Under the pieces are notes generated by a model. The model was not told the origin of the DNA and ran no database searches. It saw only the letters and a list, made by a program, of their open reading frames with translations. This document shows, one piece after another, positions 15,573 through 24,771 of a stretch of DNA of 64,000 nucleotides; positions within the stretch are counted from its first letter, which is position 1; each line of letters opens with the position of its first letter. This DNA comes from Saccharopolyspora hirsuta (GTDB lineage Bacteria > Actinomycetota > Actinomycetes > Mycobacteriales > Pseudonocardiaceae). Position numbers and translations under genes: made by a program. Where the stretch lies: NCBI RefSeq assembly GCF_008630535.1, contig NZ_VWPH01000011.1:62001-126000 (forward strand). Reading direction: 5' to 3'.

Positions 15573-17036
15573 TCAGCGGAGCAGGGGCGGGAGGAACCGG
15601 TGGGGCCAGTCGGTGGCCCGTTCGTAGGCGTGGGCCAGCTGGAGGAGGGACCACTCCGCGTGGTTCCGGCCGATCAGCTGGACGCCCATCGGCAGGCCCG
15701 CCGCGTTGCAGCCCACCGGGAGGTTGGCCACCGGGTGCCCGGACAGGGTCCACGGCGCCACCGCCTCCATCCACCGGTGGTAGGTGTCCATCGACCGGTC
15801 GCCGATCTGCTGCGGCCAGCGCTGCTCGGCGTCGAACGGGAACACCTGGGCGCTCGGCGCGAGCAGGAAGTCGTACTCGTCGAACAGCTCCGCCACCGCC
15901 GCGTACCACTCGTCGCGGCCGGTCAGCGCGCGGCTGATGTCGGTGACCCGGAGCCGGTGGTAGTTCTCGATCTCGAAGATCAGCTCGGGCTTGAGCAGCG
16001 GCCGCGCGGCCGGGTCGTCGTAGAGCTCGGCGTGGTTGCGGCCGACGGTCCAGGACCGCCACAGCAGGAACGTCTCCCACGCCTGCTCGACCGGCAGCCG
16101 CTTGGCCACCGGCTCGACCTCGCACCCGATCTCGCCGAAGGCGGCGAAGGACTCGGCGCACAGCTCCAGCAGCCCGGGCTCGGTCGGCAGGTAGCCGTCG
16201 AAGTCGCCGATCCAGCCGATCCGCACGCCGTCGAAGTCGCGCTCCAGCGTGCCGGTGAACAGCTCAGGGTCCTGCTCGATGCTCAGCGGCGAGCGCTCGT
16301 CGGGACCGGCCATCGTGGACAGCAGCATCGCCACGTCCCGCACCGTGCGCCCCATCGGCCCGATGACGGAGGGCGAGCTGAGGAACCCCTCGCCCGGGAT
16401 GCGACCGAAGCTCGGCCGCAGCGACACGATGTTGTTCCAGGCGGCCGGGTTCCGCAGCGACCCCATGAAGTCGCTGCCGTCGGCCACCGGGAGCAACCGC
16501 AGCGCCAGGGCCGCTGCGGCGCCGCCGCTGCTGCCGCCCGCGCTGCGCGCGGTGTCGTAGGGGTTGCGGGTGGTGCCGAACACCGGGTTGAAGGTGTGCG
16601 AGCCGAGGCCGAACTCGGGGACGTTGGTCTTGCCGATGACGATCGCGCCCGCCTCGCGCATCCGCCGCACGTGCAGGTCGTCGCGGTCGGCGATGGCGTC
16701 GGCGAACACCGGCGAGCCCTTCGTGGTGGGCAGGCCAGCGGCGTCGGAGAGGTCCTTGACCGCGATCGGGAAGCCGTGCATCCAGCCGCGGTGCTCGCCG
16801 CGGTCGAGCTCCTGGTCCCGCTGCCGGGCCTCGTCGAGCAGCTTCGCCTCGTCGGCGCGGGAGACGATCGCGTTCACCTCCGGGTTGAACCGGTCGATGT
16901 GCGCGAGGTAGGTCTCCATCACCTCCGCGCAGCTGACCTCGCGGCGGGAGATCAGCCAGGACAGCTCGACCGCGTCGAGCAGCACCAGTCCGGGGATCTC
17001 CGAGGCTGGCAGTCCGGACCCGGGCGCTACCGACAC
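15573..17036 (-). CDS. Amidase-signature family amidase
   Basis: A 487-residue amidase-signature hydrolase with the Ser-cisSer-Lys triad: Lys in PIAVKDL, and the glycine/serine-rich SAGGSSGGAAAAL. It should hydrolyse a carboxamide to acid plus ammonia. GTG 17036 is chosen because GGAGGAAA lies a few bases upstream; a TTG at 17063 would place that ribosome-binding sequence inside the gene. It is not a GatA by context, since no gatB/C is nearby. It is divergent from an MFS gene with a palindromic operator candidate between them. Confidence 0.9.
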   Translation of the reverse strand: MSVAPGSGLPASEIPGLVLLDAVELSWLISRREVSCAEVMETYLAHIDRFNPEVNAIVSRADEAKLLDEARQRDQELDRGEHRGWMHGFPIAVKDLSDAAGLPTTKGSPVFADAIADRDDLHVRRMREAGAIVIGKTNVPEFGLGSHTFNPVFGTTRNPYDTARSAGGSSGGAAAALALRLLPVADGSDFMGSLRNPAAWNNIVSLRPSFGRIPGEGFLSSPSVIGPMGRTVRDVAMLLSTMAGPDERSPLSIEQDPELFTGTLERDFDGVRIGWIGDFDGYLPTEPGLLELCAESFAAFGEIGCEVEPVAKRLPVEQAWETFLLWRSWTVGRNHAELYDDPAARPLLKPELIFEIENYHRLRVTDISRALTGRDEWYAAVAELFDEYDFLLAPSAQVFPFDAEQRWPQQIGDRSMDTYHRWMEAVAPWTLSGHPVANLPVGCNAAGLPMGVQLIGRNHAEWSLLQLAHAYERATDWPHRFLPPLLR

Positions 17037-17143
17037 GCTCTTTCCTCCTGTGCTCTCGATCAACCCCTCGACCTTCGCGGGCGGCGGGGTCGCACGTCAA
17101 CCGCCTGCTGGCCGCAGCGGTGCGGGCAGAGGCGTACGTCACG

Positions 17144-17156
17144 TTAGCGTTGCTAA
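17144..17156. promoter_or_regulatory. Palindrome between amidase and MFS genes
   Basis: TTAGC-GTT-GCTAA is a perfect inverted repeat of 5 bases with a 3-base spacer, in the 183-base divergent promoter region. It could be an operator controlling both genes; no regulator gene is adjacent. Confidence 0.45.
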
Positions 17157-17219
17157 AAACCATTCGGGTTTCCACGCTGAGGTGACCAGGACACCGCTCG
17201 ACGTCGAGGAGGGGCCGGG

Positions 17220-18389
17220 ATGCCCGCAGCGGCAACCGTCGGGCAGCACCAGCGGACCGTCGGGACCGCGCGGGTGCTGTCGTCGGTCGCCGCGGTGGTC
17301 ACCGTCGGGGTGTTCCCGGTGTTCCTCGTCGGCGGTCTCGGCGTGCAGCTGCAGCGGGAGTTCGGCTTCGGCGCGGCGCTGCTGGGCGTCGGCGCGGCCG
17401 GGTTCTTCGGCGTCGCGTCGCTGTCCTCCCGGACGATGGGCTGGCTGGTGGAGCGGATCGGCTCGCGGCTGGGCATGCGGGTCGGGGCGCTGGGCAGCTC
17501 GTTGTGCCTGTTCGGGATCTCGGTAGCCCCCAACTCGGCCTGGCTGCTGGCGCTGCTGTGGCTGGGCGGCCTGCCCAACTCGCTGGCCCAGCCCGCCTCG
17601 AACCTGCTCATCGCGCAGGGCATCCCGGTCCACCGGCGCGGCATGGGCTTCGGCGTCAAGCAGTCCTCGATCCCGGCGGCCACCCTGCTGGCCGGGGTGG
17701 CGGTGCCCGCGGTGGCGCTCACCGTCGGCTGGCGCTGGGTGTTCGTGATCGCCGGTGCCATCGGGCTGGTGGCCGCGGTCGCGGTGCCCCGGCTGCCGGA
17801 GGCGGAGCGGTCGAAGTCCGGGAGCGCGGCGGGCGGCGGGCCGGGTGCGCGCCGGAGCGCGCTCCTGCTGCTGGCGATCTCCGGCGGTCTCGGGTCGGCG
17901 GCGGCCAACGCGCTCGGCGCGTTCGTCACCACCACGGCGGTCGAGGTCGGGTTCAGCCCGTCCGCGGCCGGGCTGGTGCTGTCGCTGGGATCGGCGACCG
18001 GCCTGCTGATCAGGTTGTGCGCGGGGGTGGTCGCCGACCGCCGGAACCCGAACCTGGTGCGGGTCATCTCCGCGATGCTGCTGATCGGCTCGATCGGCTT
18101 CGGGCTGATGGCGGTGCACTCGCCGGTGGCGTTCCTGATCGGCGTGTCCATCGGGTTCGGCGCGGGCTGGGCCTGGCCGGGGCTGCTGAACTTCGCGGTC
18201 GCCAAGATCGCCCCGGACCGGGTGGCCAGCGCCACCTCGTTCACCCAGACCGGCGTCTACCTCGGCGGCAGCCTGGGGCCGCTGCTGTTCGGCGTCCTCG
18301 CCGAGCACGCGGGGCTGGCCGGGGCCTGGCTGGCGGCCGGTGCGGCCGCGATCGTCGCGGGCGTCCTGCTGCTGTTCATCCGCCGCTGA
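17220..18389 (+). CDS. MFS transporter
   Basis: A 389-residue major facilitator with about twelve hydrophobic segments and the CynX-like layout of short loops. GAGGAGGGG precedes the ATG. The loop after TM2 reads MGWLVERIGSRLGMR, the place of the MFS motif A. It is divergent from the amidase, so it may import an amide or export its product. Its 3' end overlaps the convergent methyltransferase by 14 bases. Confidence 0.88.
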   Translation: MPAAATVGQHQRTVGTARVLSSVAAVVTVGVFPVFLVGGLGVQLQREFGFGAALLGVGAAGFFGVASLSSRTMGWLVERIGSRLGMRVGALGSSLCLFGISVAPNSAWLLALLWLGGLPNSLAQPASNLLIAQGIPVHRRGMGFGVKQSSIPAATLLAGVAVPAVALTVGWRWVFVIAGAIGLVAAVAVPRLPEAERSKSGSAAGGGPGARRSALLLLAISGGLGSAAANALGAFVTTTAVEVGFSPSAAGLVLSLGSATGLLIRLCAGVVADRRNPNLVRVISAMLLIGSIGFGLMAVHSPVAFLIGVSIGFGAGWAWPGLLNFAVAKIAPDRVASATSFTQTGVYLGGSLGPLLFGVLAEHAGLAGAWLAAGAAAIVAGVLLLFIRR

Positions 18390-19224
18390 CCGGCTGGACC
18401 GGGATGCGGGCGTCGGCCGACTTGCGGGCCACCCCGCCGTAGAGCAGCTGGTAGCGGTCCGCCGCGGAGGTCGGCTGGCCGGGGTCGGGGCGCCAGTCCG
18501 CCAGGTAGGTGGTGCCCGGCGGCAGGACCTCGAAGTCGCCGAACAGCTTGTCGATCCAGCTGGTCTCCCGCGGGTGCAGCGGATCGGAGGTCTCGGCGTA
18601 GAAGTCGGCCAGCACCCGCACCGCCTCCGGGGCGTGCGTGCCGGTCACGTGCGAGACCACCAGGTGGCTGCCCGGCACCAGGGCGTCCCGGTAGGCCTCC
18701 ACCAGGCCGAGCGGGTCGTCGGAGTCGGGGACGAAGTGCAGCACCGAGGTCATCAGCAGCCCCACCGGCCGGTCCAGGTCGAGCAGCTCCTGCGTCTCCG
18801 GGGCGTGCAGGACCGACTCCGGGTCCCGGCAGTCGGCCAGCAGGATGTCCGCGCGCGGCTCGTCGGCCAGCAGCGGTCTGCTGTGCGCGACGGTCAGCGG
18901 CTCGTTGTCCACGTACAGCACCCGGAAGTCGCGGGTGCGCCGCCGCGCCACCTCGTGCAGGTGCCCGATGGTGGGGATGCCGGAGCCCAGGTCGAGGAAC
19001 TGGCGCACCCCGCGGGCCAGCAGGAACTCCACGGTCCGCCGCAGGAAGGCGCGGTTCTCCTGGTAGGTGGCGCCGATGCCGGGCAGCGCCTGCTCGATGC
19101 GCTCGGCGAAGCCGCGCTCCACGCCGAAGTTGTGGCTGCCGCCCAGGAACGCGTCGTAGATCCGCGCGGCGGCAGGTCGGACGATGTCCATCTGCCGCGC
19201 CGGCGAGTTGCGCGTGTCGACCAT
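18376..19224 (-). CDS. SAM-dependent methyltransferase, PF04672 (DUF574) family
   Basis: A 282-residue S-adenosylmethionine-dependent methyltransferase of the family expanded in actinomycetes. It has RPAAARIYDAFLGGSHNF near the N-terminus, the SAM-binding loop FLDLGSGIPT near residue 79, and the acidic strand end VLYVDNEP. ATG 19224 follows AAGGGGGAGGG. The substrate is unknown for nearly all members. It stands alone and overlaps the 3' end of the MFS gene. Confidence 0.88.
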   Translation of the reverse strand: MVDTRNSPARQMDIVRPAAARIYDAFLGGSHNFGVERGFAERIEQALPGIGATYQENRAFLRRTVEFLLARGVRQFLDLGSGIPTIGHLHEVARRRTRDFRVLYVDNEPLTVAHSRPLLADEPRADILLADCRDPESVLHAPETQELLDLDRPVGLLMTSVLHFVPDSDDPLGLVEAYRDALVPGSHLVVSHVTGTHAPEAVRVLADFYAETSDPLHPRETSWIDKLFGDFEVLPPGTTYLADWRPDPGQPTSAADRYQLLYGGVARKSADARIPVQPVSGG

Positions 19225-19369
19225 GGCCCTCCCCCTTCTCGCCGGAATCGTACAGTAGTCAGCGAGTAACGCAGCGTGTTCGGCGTCCGCCGCGCGCCGC
19301 CCTTGCTGATCGTCGTGCGCGCATATCACGATGGGCTCCTCGCGACAGACGCACTCCCAGGAGGTGCTC

Positions 19370-20449
19370 GTGACCGACGTCCGCGCGGTGGTGGCGACAG
19401 GCAGGGGCAGGCCGGTCGAGGTGGTGACCATCGACGTGCCGGACCCCGGGCCGGGGGAAGCGGTGGTCCGGGTGCAGGCCTGCGGGGTGTGCCACACGGA
19501 CCTGCACTACCGCGAGGGCGGGATCAGCGACGACTTCCCGTTCCTGCTCGGCCACGAGGCGGCCGGGGTGGTCGAGGCGGTCGGCGAGGGCGTCGCGGAC
19601 GTGCGGCCCGGCGACTTCGTGGTGCTGAACTGGCGCGCGGTGTGCGGGGTGTGCCGGGCGTGCAAGCGCGGCCGCCCGCAGTACTGCTTCAGCACGCACA
19701 ACGCCACCCGCCCGATGACGCTGGACGGCACCCCGCTCTCGCCCGCGCTGGGCATCGGCGCGTTCGCGGAGAAGACCCTGGTGCACGCCGGGCAGTGCAC
19801 CAAGGTGGACCCGTCGGCCCGCCCGGCGGTCGCGGGGCTGCTCGGCTGCGGCGTGATGGCCGGGATCGGCGCGGCGGTCAACACCGGTGGTGCCGGGCCC
19901 GGCGACACCGTGGCGGTGATCGGCTGCGGCGGGGTCGGCGACGGCGCGATCGCAGGGGCGGACCTGGCCGGGGCGCGCCGGATCATCGCGGTGGACACCG
20001 ACGCGAAGAAGCTGGACTGGGCGCGGCAGTTCGGCGCCACGCACGTGGTCAACGCCGCCGAGACCGATCCGGTCGCGGCGATCCGCGAGCTCACCGGTGG
20101 GTTCGGCGCGGACCTGGTGATCGACGCGGTCGGTCGGCCCGAGACGTTCAAGCAGGCCTTCTACGCGCGGGACCTGGCCGGGACCGTGGTGCTGGTGGGC
20201 GTGCCCACCCCGGAGATGACGCTGGAGCTGCCGCTGCTGGACGTCTTCGGCCGGGGCGGTGCGGTGAAGTCCAGCTGGTACGGCGACTGCCTGCCGGAGC
20301 GCGACTTCCCGATGCTGGTGGAGCTGCACCAGCAGGGGCGGCTGCCGCTGGAGAAGTTCGTCAGCGAGGAGATCGCGCTGGACGAGGTGGAGCAGGCGTT
20401 CGCGCGGATGGAGCGCGGCGAGGTGCTGCGCTCGGTGGTGGTCTTCTGA
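19370..20449 (+). CDS. mscR: S-(hydroxymethyl)mycothiol dehydrogenase
   Basis: A 359-residue zinc MDR enzyme that oxidises the formaldehyde-mycothiol adduct and can reduce S-nitrosomycothiol. Catalytic-zinc ligands are in CGVCHTD and LLGHEAAG; the structural-zinc loop has cysteines in [15 protein letters not shown]; the Rossmann loop is [13 protein letters not shown] 19370 is used because AGGAGG precedes it at good spacing and the length then matches the family. The next gene overlaps by one base and encodes a metallo-hydrolase, a pairing also seen in mycobacteria (Rv2259-Rv2260). Confidence 0.93.
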   Translation: MTDVRAVVATGRGRPVEVVTIDVPDPGPGEAVVRVQACGVCHTDLHYREGGISDDFPFLLGHEAAGVVEAVGEGVADVRPGDFVVLNWRAVCGVCRACKRGRPQYCFSTHNATRPMTLDGTPLSPALGIGAFAEKTLVHAGQCTKVDPSARPAVAGLLGCGVMAGIGAAVNTGGAGPGDTVAVIGCGGVGDGAIAGADLAGARRIIAVDTDAKKLDWARQFGATHVVNAAETDPVAAIRELTGGFGADLVIDAVGRPETFKQAFYARDLAGTVVLVGVPTPEMTLELPLLDVFGRGGAVKSSWYGDCLPERDFPMLVELHQQGRLPLEKFVSEEIALDEVEQAFARMERGEVLRSVVVF

Positions 20450-21078
20450 TGGCCGCGCGCATCGACCACACCACGACGTCCGGGACGTTCTCGCTGGACG
20501 GGCAGACCTTCGAGGTGGACAACAACGCCTGGGTGGTCGGCGACGACGCCGAGTGCGTGGTCATCGACGCGCCGCACGACGTCGATGCCATCCGCGCGCT
20601 GGTCGGCGACCGCGAGGTGCGGGCCGTGCTGTGCACGCACGCCCACGACGACCACGTGCGCAAGGCGCCGGAGCTGGCCGAGGCGGTCGGTGCGCCGGTG
20701 CTGCTGCACCCCGACGACATGGTGCTCTGGCGCCTGACCCACCCGGAGCGCGAGCCGGACGGGGAGCTGGCCGACGGGCAGGTGGTCGAGGTCGGCGGGA
20801 TCGGCCTGCGCGTGCTGCACACGCCCGGCCACGCGCCCGGCGCGGTGTGCCTGCACTCGCCGGAGCTGGGCGTGGTGTTCACCGGTGACACGCTGTTCGC
20901 CGGTGGTCCCGGAGCGACCGGCCGGTCCTTTTCGGACTTCGGCACGATCACCGCGTCCATCCGGGACCGGTTGCTGCCGCTGCCCGCGGACACCGAGGTC
21001 CGCCCCGGGCACGGCGAGAGCACCACGATCGGCGAAGTGCGGGCGCAGTTCGACGACTGGGTGGCGCGCGGCAGCTGA
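20449..21078 (+). CDS. Metallo-beta-lactamase-fold hydrolase paired with mscR
   Basis: A 209-residue MBL-fold hydrolase with the metal motif THAHDDH near residue 62, further ligands in HTPGHAPG and GDTLF, and the late His in RPGHGES. The TGATG overlap with mscR means one transcript and coupled translation. By context it probably hydrolyses S-formylmycothiol or a related thioester formed by MscR, completing formaldehyde detoxification; this activity is inferred. Confidence 0.92.
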   Translation: MAARIDHTTTSGTFSLDGQTFEVDNNAWVVGDDAECVVIDAPHDVDAIRALVGDREVRAVLCTHAHDDHVRKAPELAEAVGAPVLLHPDDMVLWRLTHPEREPDGELADGQVVEVGGIGLRVLHTPGHAPGAVCLHSPELGVVFTGDTLFAGGPGATGRSFSDFGTITASIRDRLLPLPADTEVRPGHGESTTIGEVRAQFDDWVARGS

Positions 21079-21231
21079 TCGTCCCGGGTTGGGCGCGCGG
21101 TAGGTTCTCCGTTACCACTTTCGGCGGATGAAGCTGCGCGGTGCGGTGCGCACGATCTTGCTCGTGAGCGGGGACGGGGCCTGCTCACGGCTGGCACCGC
21201 GAGCCGACCCGCGCACCGTGAGGCAGGTCCG

Positions 21232-22464
21232 ATGGTCGATCATGCGCTTGGCCGCACCGCTGCGACGAGTTCGCGGACGGGCCTGTGGGCCTGGTTGGTG
21301 GAGCACCGCGCGGTGCTCGGCGACATCGGGTTCGTCCTGGTGCTCGCGGTGGCGCACGGCTTCGACCTGTCCATCGGGGAGCATCCACCGTGGATGGACT
21401 GGTGGTGGCCGCTGCTGGTGAGCGTGCCTGCCACCGCGCTGCTGGTGCTGCGGCGGCGGGCGCCGTGGACGGTGTTCCTGGTGATCCTGGTCGTCACCAT
21501 CGCGCTGACCCTGCTCAAGCTCTACATCGGCGGCCTGAACCTGGCGATCCTGGTCGCGATCTACTCGGTCTGCGTGCGCGGGTCGCTGGCCGTGTCGGTG
21601 GTGGCCGGGACGGTCGCGATGATCTTCCCGGTGACCCAGGCGGTGGTCTTCGAGCTGACGCCGGTGGAGAGCTTCCTGCGGATCACCGGCGGGGTGGTCA
21701 ACCTGGTGATGGTCATCGGCTGGGCGCGCACCATGCAGATCGGACGGCAGCGCGCGGCGCAGCTGGAGCAGACCCTGACGATGCTCGACGAAGCGCGCGA
21801 CCAGCTGGCCGCGGACGCAGCGGTGGTGGAGCGGGCCCGCATCGCGCGGGAGTTCCACGACATCGTCTCGCACAACCTGTCCGTGGTGGCCCTGCGCGCG
21901 GGCGTCGCGCGGGCGCTCATCGACCGCGACCGGGAGCACGCGCGGCAGACCCTGCAGGAGCTGGAGCAGAGCTCGCGCAGCGCGCTGGGGGAGATGCGCA
22001 ACCTGCTCAACGCGCTGCGCGACAGCAACTCCGCGGGTCAGGACCCGATGGACTGGCAGCCGACGCCGCGGCTGGACGGGGTCGACGCGCTGGTCGACTC
22101 GGTCCGGGGCGGCCGGGTGGAGTGGCGGTTCGAGCGGCGCGGTCAGGTCCGCGAGCTCGGGCCCGGGGTGGAGATGACCGCCTACCGGATCGTGCAGGAG
22201 GCCATGACCAACGTGCTCAAGCACGCCGGGTCCGGGCGGGCGCGGGTGCTGCTGGACTACGGGCCGAGCGCGCTGCGGATCGAGGTGACCAACCACCAGG
22301 GCGCGGGGGAGGTACCGCCGGTGTCCCATTTTTCGGGACACGGGCTCATCGGTCTGCGGGAACGCGTTGCGCTGCTGGGCGGAACCTTGACCGCACATCC
22401 GGTTTTGAACGGATTTCACCTTGAAGCCGTGCTACCGTGCGCGGAAAATTCGGACCTGGCCTGA
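21232..22464 (+). CDS. Sensor histidine kinase (NarL-type system)
   Basis: A 410-residue membrane kinase with about five to six hydrophobic segments (residues 25-165), a short coiled coil, then a HisKA_3 domain with phospho-acceptor His in ARIAREFHDIVSHNLSV (near 212) and an HATPase domain with EAMTNVLKHA and GHGLIGLRERV. No periplasmic sensor domain is present, so it may sense membrane state. Its partner regulator starts 37 bases downstream. Confidence 0.92.
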   Translation: MVDHALGRTAATSSRTGLWAWLVEHRAVLGDIGFVLVLAVAHGFDLSIGEHPPWMDWWWPLLVSVPATALLVLRRRAPWTVFLVILVVTIALTLLKLYIGGLNLAILVAIYSVCVRGSLAVSVVAGTVAMIFPVTQAVVFELTPVESFLRITGGVVNLVMVIGWARTMQIGRQRAAQLEQTLTMLDEARDQLAADAAVVERARIAREFHDIVSHNLSVVALRAGVARALIDRDREHARQTLQELEQSSRSALGEMRNLLNALRDSNSAGQDPMDWQPTPRLDGVDALVDSVRGGRVEWRFERRGQVRELGPGVEMTAYRIVQEAMTNVLKHAGSGRARVLLDYGPSALRIEVTNHQGAGEVPPVSHFSGHGLIGLRERVALLGGTLTAHPVLNGFHLEAVLPCAENSDLA

Positions 22465-22501
22465 ATCGGAACTGGGCCGGCCCGGAGCAAGGAGGCCCGG
22501 C

Positions 22502-23197
22502 GTGGAAACTGAGGACACGACTGTCCTGGTGGTCGACGACCAAGCGATGATCCGCGCGGGACTGGTGGCGCTGCTGTCCAACGAGCCCGGTCTGCGGGTG
22601 CTGGCCGAAGCGGCGGACGGCGACGCGGCCCTGGCCGCGGTCCGGCGGCGCCGCCCCGACGTGGTGCTGATGGACGTGCGCATGCCCGGCAAGGACGGCA
22701 TCACCGCGGCCGCGGACATCATCGCCGAGACCGGCGGGGAAACCGCGGTGATCATGCTGACCGTCCACGACCTCGACGAGTACGTCTACGCCGCGCTGCG
22801 CGCCGGGGCCAGCGGCTTCCTGCTCAAGGACGCAACCCCGGAGGACCTGGTCAAAGCGGTGCGCACGGTCGCGGCCGGAGAAGCGCTGCTGGCCCCGCGG
22901 GTCACCAAGCGGCTGCTGCAGCGGTTCGCCGCGCTCGGCGTCCGCGACGCGCGCAGCGAGCTCAGCGTGCTGACCGAGCGGGAACTGGACGTGCTGCTGG
23001 AGGTGGCGCGCGGCGGGTCGAACGCCGAGATCGCCCGCAACCTCGGGCTGGCCGAGCTGACCGTCAAGTCGCACCTGTACCACGTGATGCAGAAGCTCCA
23101 CCTCAGCTCCCGCACCCAGCTGGTGATCACGGCCTACGAGACCGGCCTGGTCTGCCCCGGCCAGGACAACGGCAACCTCCGCCGAGCCTCGGCCTGA
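22502..23197 (+). CDS. LuxR/NarL-family response regulator
   Basis: A 231-residue response regulator. The receiver domain has the acidic pair VVDDQ and the phospho-acceptor Asp in VLMDVRMPG (near residue 57); the C-terminal LuxR helix-turn-helix reads LTERELDVLLEVARGGSNAEIARNLGLAELTVKSHLYHV. Start GTG follows AAGGAGG. It forms a two-component system with the preceding kinase. Targets are unknown. Confidence 0.93.
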   Translation: METEDTTVLVVDDQAMIRAGLVALLSNEPGLRVLAEAADGDAALAAVRRRRPDVVLMDVRMPGKDGITAAADIIAETGGETAVIMLTVHDLDEYVYAALRAGASGFLLKDATPEDLVKAVRTVAAGEALLAPRVTKRLLQRFAALGVRDARSELSVLTERELDVLLEVARGGSNAEIARNLGLAELTVKSHLYHVMQKLHLSSRTQLVITAYETGLVCPGQDNGNLRRASA

Positions 23198-23286
23198 CGC
23201 GATTGAACGAGGTTGGAAAAACCTCATTGAAACTGCACACACCCCGGGCCGGAGCTGGGGGAGGGGCGGCGGGGTCTAATGGGGAC

Positions 23287-24336
23287 ATGAGTTCTGCACT
23301 GCGAGTCGGTCTGGTCGGTTACGGCGTCGGGGGCGCGATCTTCCACGCCCCGCTGATCGCCGCGCACCCGTCGCTGGAGTTGTCCGCGGTGGTCACCGCG
23401 AACCCCGAGCGGCAGCAGCAGGTGCGGGCCGAGCACCCCGACACCGCGGTGGTCGACGACGTGGACTCGCTGCTGGCCGGTGAGCTGGACCTCGTGGTGG
23501 TGGCGAGTCCGAATCGGACCCACGTCGAGCTGGCGACCGCGGCGCTGGACGCCGGGCTGCCGGTCGTGGTGGACAAGCCGTTCACGCCGACCGCGGTGGA
23601 GGGGCGGCGGCTGATCGAGCACGCCGCGGCCAAGGGGCTGATGCTGACGGTCTTCCAGAACCGGCGCTGGGACAGCGACGTGCGCACCGTGGCCAAGCTC
23701 ATCGGCGACGGTGAGCTGGGGCGGGTGCACCGCTTCGAATCGCGGTTCGAGCGCTGGTCGCCGACCCCGAAGCCGACCTGGCGCGACTCCGGCGGCGCGG
23801 AGGACGTCGCGGGCATCCTCTACGACCTGGGCAGCCACCTGATCGACCAGGCGCTGCAGCTGTTCGGCCCGGTCGCCTCGGTGTACGCGGAGATCGACCG
23901 CCGCCGCGAGGGGGTGCGGGCCGACGACGACTCCTACCTGGCGCTGACCCACGTGAACGGGGTCCGCTCGCACCTGTGGATGAGCAAGGTGGCGGCGCAG
24001 CCGGGCCCGCGCTTCCGGGTGCTCGGCGACCGCGCGGCGTTCACCAAGCACGGCCTCGACCCGCAGGAGGCGGCGCTGCGCGAGGGGCGCCTCCCGGTGG
24101 ACGACTCCTGGGGCCGCGAACCGGAGGCGAGCTGGGGAGTGCTGGGCGCCGGGGACGACGTGCGCCGCGTGCCCAGCGAGCGGGGCGACTACCTGGCGTT
24201 CTACGACGGAGTGGTCGAGTCCCTGCGCGAGGGCACGCCGCCACCGGTCGACCCGGCCGACGCGGTGGCGGCGCTGGACATCATCTCCGCGGCCCACCGC
24301 TCGGCGGCGGAGATCACCGTCGAGCGGCTGATCTAG
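23287..24336 (+). CDS. Gfo/Idh/MocA-family oxidoreductase
   Basis: A 349-residue NAD(P)-dependent oxidoreductase. The N-terminal Rossmann loop is VGYGVGGAIF near residue 10, the family Lys is in VVDKPFTP, and the C-terminal domain contains DLGSHLIDQAL, where the His is the usual catalytic partner. Such enzymes oxidise or isomerise sugars, inositols or related polyols. It follows the two-component pair after a weak hairpin (GAGGTT 23209, AACCTC 23220). Confidence 0.9.
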   Translation: MSSALRVGLVGYGVGGAIFHAPLIAAHPSLELSAVVTANPERQQQVRAEHPDTAVVDDVDSLLAGELDLVVVASPNRTHVELATAALDAGLPVVVDKPFTPTAVEGRRLIEHAAAKGLMLTVFQNRRWDSDVRTVAKLIGDGELGRVHRFESRFERWSPTPKPTWRDSGGAEDVAGILYDLGSHLIDQALQLFGPVASVYAEIDRRREGVRADDDSYLALTHVNGVRSHLWMSKVAAQPGPRFRVLGDRAAFTKHGLDPQEAALREGRLPVDDSWGREPEASWGVLGAGDDVRRVPSERGDYLAFYDGVVESLREGTPPPVDPADAVAALDIISAAHRSAAEITVERLI

Positions 24337-24771
24337 CGCTCAGCAGAACCGATTCCCGGGACTGGGAGGGTTTGGCCTGGTCAGGTCCCGTGAGCGTTTT
24401 GAGGTGCCATAACGCCCGAAAACGCTCACGAGCGTTCGGGTCAGAACCGGTAGCTCCGGGCGACCGCGACGAGGTCGCCGTCCTCGCGGGTCCCCGCCTC
24501 GACGTCCGCTGGCCGCGGGCGGAAACCGGGTCGGCGGCTGAGCTGCCCATCGGTCGCGGCCCGGTCGCGAGCTCCCGCAGCTCGGCGATGGCCCGCTCGG
24601 CGCTGAACTCCCCGTTCGCAGCGCGGAAAACTCCGGGCGCGGGCGGCGTTGCGTAATGCGGTGCGCTGCACGGTCGAGGTGCGGTTGTCCGCAGGACTTC
24701 ACTCGCCGAGTTGCGAACGGGCCCGGGCGTCCCACGCTGGACGGCGGGCGCCGAGCGCGAAGGAGCCGCGG
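24337..24771. other. Gene-free region with hairpin and possible gene remnant
   Basis: After the hairpin at 24389-24430, the minus strand at 24441-24671 shows protein-like stretches in two frames ([19 protein letters not shown] and DVEAGTREDGDLVAVARSYRF ending at a stop at 24441). This may be the decayed end of a gene once terminated by that hairpin. I cannot assign a family, and it could be chance. Confidence 0.3.
24389..24430. terminator. Palindromic hairpin of the CGTGAG..CTCACG family
   Basis: CGTGAGCGTTTT (24389-24400) pairs perfectly with AAAACGCTCACG (24419-24430) around an 18-base loop that has a further GGTG/CGCC inner stem. It lies 53 bases after the Gfo/Idh stop and probably terminates it. 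Confidence 0.75.

Noticed and set aside
15573-17036. GatA subunit of the tRNA amidotransferase
   Set aside because: The amidase signature alone is not specific, no gatB or gatC is adjacent, and the context is a divergent MFS gene.
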